From: Balanoglossus misakiensis
Lineage: Eukaryota; Hemichordata
NCBI GenBank assembly: GCA_040954595.2
Contig: CM082576.2
Location: 6,882,001 to 6,946,000, forward strand
Length of the DNA stretch: 64,000 nucleotides
Reading direction: 5' to 3'
The notes under the pieces were generated by a model. It saw only the letters and a program-made list of their open reading frames with translations, was not told where the DNA came from and ran no database searches. Within the stretch, counting starts at the first letter, position 1. Every line of letters starts with the position of its first letter. Both the position numbers and the translations under genes were made by a program. Shown here piece by piece: positions 61,904 to 64,000 of this stretch.

Positions 61904-64000
61904 CTGCAAGAAAAGTTAAATGACTCCTAAAAGTTTGATCTAGACATGGCTTTAGTAAAATAGAAATAGCATGATGTGAAGCTGCCATAAATATATCTTC
62001 CAGGGCTATTGAAGCCAAAAGGCAAACACACAACAAGAACCAAAAAACTTTAAACTATCAGAAAAGAATGCATTTTTCCATCATGTTTTACTACATACCA
62101 GTAGAAAGTTTCTTTTCCTTGCTCATAAAACTTTTCAACTCTCCAACTGTTCTGTACCGAAAGTCAAATTTTATGAACTTACTGATAGGACTGCAGTGTA
62201 TGAGGTTTTGTGAAAAACACATCTAAATACAAACCCTTTACAACCTCAAATAAGTACACACTACAGAAGTGTTTAAATTCTGAGCTATAGATATGACTGG
62301 TACAGGGGAAAAAGCCCATATTCTTGGCAAATAATCAGCGTGTGTCAGTGAAGCTAGATAAATATATGTTAAAAGATGGCTCAATATACAGTCAGTCGTT
62401 GCAATTTTTAGGACAAAATGTATACCAGTATGTACGTATACATGCCAGTGATAGTGTGCTTCATCCGTGTCATTTTAAAAGTGTGTGTCAGGTATGCCAC
62501 CAAATTGTAAAAACAGACAATAACCCATAGTCAGGGTCAAGTGATAAAACAAATACCGGGCGGGTACTATTTGATCTGTTTACGAGTAGTTCAATGGCAA
62601 ATGCATCAATTAGCAGAGTTGTTGTCATAGGCTGAAAGAAATATCCCACTAGATATTTCAAGATTTGAGGACAACTCCAATTTATCACACACACCCTAAT
62701 CAACTAGTTTCACATTTATGTATATATGATCACAAAATACACGAGAAATGACTTACGTTTAAATCAGACTTGTACCAAATCTACATGATGTCAGTCATAT
62801 ATGTGCCTCAGTATTACAGCAGATGGCACCAGTCAGTGGCTGAGCTTTTGATTTATGCAAATGTCATAAGCTGTTTTATATAGAATTTGACCACAGAGCT
62901 GTATTTCTTTTAACAATTATTATGCTAATATTAGTGATAATGGATTAGACTTAACTGTCATTGTGGCTGTATTTGTTGTTTTTCAGTGTGAGAATTTTGC
63001 TGGTAATAGAGTGAGTATATTCTGTTGTTGATTAGCATAAAAAGAAACATACCTACTACATACAAAATGTCTTTGAATTGTTAATTTTAACTCAATATTG
63101 AAACATTTAGCAACGCATAATTTAAAGAGCAGTTACCCTTTGCCTGCTTGAAACATGTTGTGCAAACCATAATTTCTGTAATTCACATAAATGCGTAACC
63201 TTTACGAGGAAATATGCTCCTTTGCTTAAATTATTCAAATCACACAATCTGAAATACTCAACACACTGGCTTTTTAGGTCAATTTTCTTCCATTATAACT
63301 CTGAAATCTGAAATGGGACACTGGGCTGATGTGTCCCACAGCAGCCATGCATGGTGAATGCATAATGAAGGTTAATTTCCTGTAATTTTTGCCAGCCACA
63401 AAAAGGAGAGTAAAAAATTTAATATCGCTCTGCCGATGCTGACTTCTTAGTATTCTGGGTGGACGCTGTCTGTCAGACAGAGAAGACGTGCATTTGGAGC
63501 AGGACGTAGTTTAGCCAATAAATTCTACTTTGGTGACATAGATGTTTAACGTTCCTGTTTCCATAGCAACATATTCAGAATTAATTCCACATTTGTTAGG
63601 GTAGGATGACAACAGAACCGGTGTAGTGTTAAATGGAAAGAAATGCCATGAAAGGGCCCACAAAAAAGTGGACATTTGGTAATGAAGTGCGCACAGAGAG
63701 TATTATTTTAAGAGTTCTTACACCCGCCTCCAATTTAGCCATACATATATGAACAGCATATATAAACCCAGAGCTCTTATAAATCTGCTTTCATGCATGC
63801 AGATATGGAGAGTGTTTGGATGGAATGACCTGAAAATATTACGCTCTGTTTGAAGTAGGTGTCACAGCAATGACAGAATTAACTGGAGTGACATTTGGGT
63901 CAGTATATCCCTGGGAGGCCCCCTGATTTCCCAGGGTGCTTTGCTACTATGATGTCGGCCAGGTGTGCTATGATACCGTTTCCAAGCGATGCCAATTTTT
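61904..64000. other. Gene-less right flank
   Basis: AT-rich sequence upstream of TMEM63. It may contain its promoter and a non-coding first exon, but I could not place either. No coding exon, RNA gene or strong repeat was seen. Confidence 0.5.

Overview
This is eukaryotic nuclear DNA from an invertebrate animal. Coding sequence is cut into many short exons with GT-AG introns, mostly 100-600 bases long. The sequence is AT-rich with microsatellites, inverted-repeat elements and many ACATGTA words. No operons, ribosome-binding sites, CRISPR arrays or phage genes are visible. The proteins are bilaterian-like: closest in feel to an invertebrate deuterostome (amphioxus, hemichordate, echinoderm) or a slowly evolving lophotrochozoan. 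I cannot settle which from sequence alone.

Seven protein-coding genes were rebuilt by hand with every exon junction in phase. From left to right they are: a C2orf73/CIMIP6-like protein (minus, 4 exons, 272 aa); eIF3K (plus, 7 exons, 219 aa); an acylphosphatase with two alternative last exons (minus, 112 or 114 aa); PSME4/PA200, the proteasome activator (plus, 40 exons, 1805 aa); an unrecognised single-pass membrane protein with a long disordered tail (minus, 2 exons, 420 aa); a GPR75-like G-protein-coupled receptor (plus, one coding exon, 378 aa); and a TMEM63/OSCA-family mechanosensitive channel (minus, 20 coding exons, 793 aa).

Two head-to-head pairs share short promoters: C2orf73-like/eIF3K (215 bases) and acylphosphatase/PSME4 (459 bases). 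The GPR75-like and TMEM63 genes are tail-to-tail, with opposed poly(A) signals about 40 bases apart if the long TMEM63 3' UTR is used. The longest gene-poor stretches are 29.4-35.1 kb, which may hold a long PSME4 3' UTR, and 37.5-43.8 kb between two divergent genes. The latter holds a perfect (AGTAC)30 array.

The most interesting large-scale signal is gene order. C2orf73, acylphosphatase, PSME4 and GPR75 lie in the same order and relative orientation as C2orf73, ACYP2, PSME4 and GPR75 on human 2p16.2, as I recall that map. Here eIF3K and the single-pass protein are interleaved. This looks like an ancient microsynteny block. The most interesting local signals are in the acylphosphatase gene: a 17-nt microexon carrying the catalytic arginine, and a duplicated, phase-compatible last exon. 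I see no previously undescribed multi-gene system.
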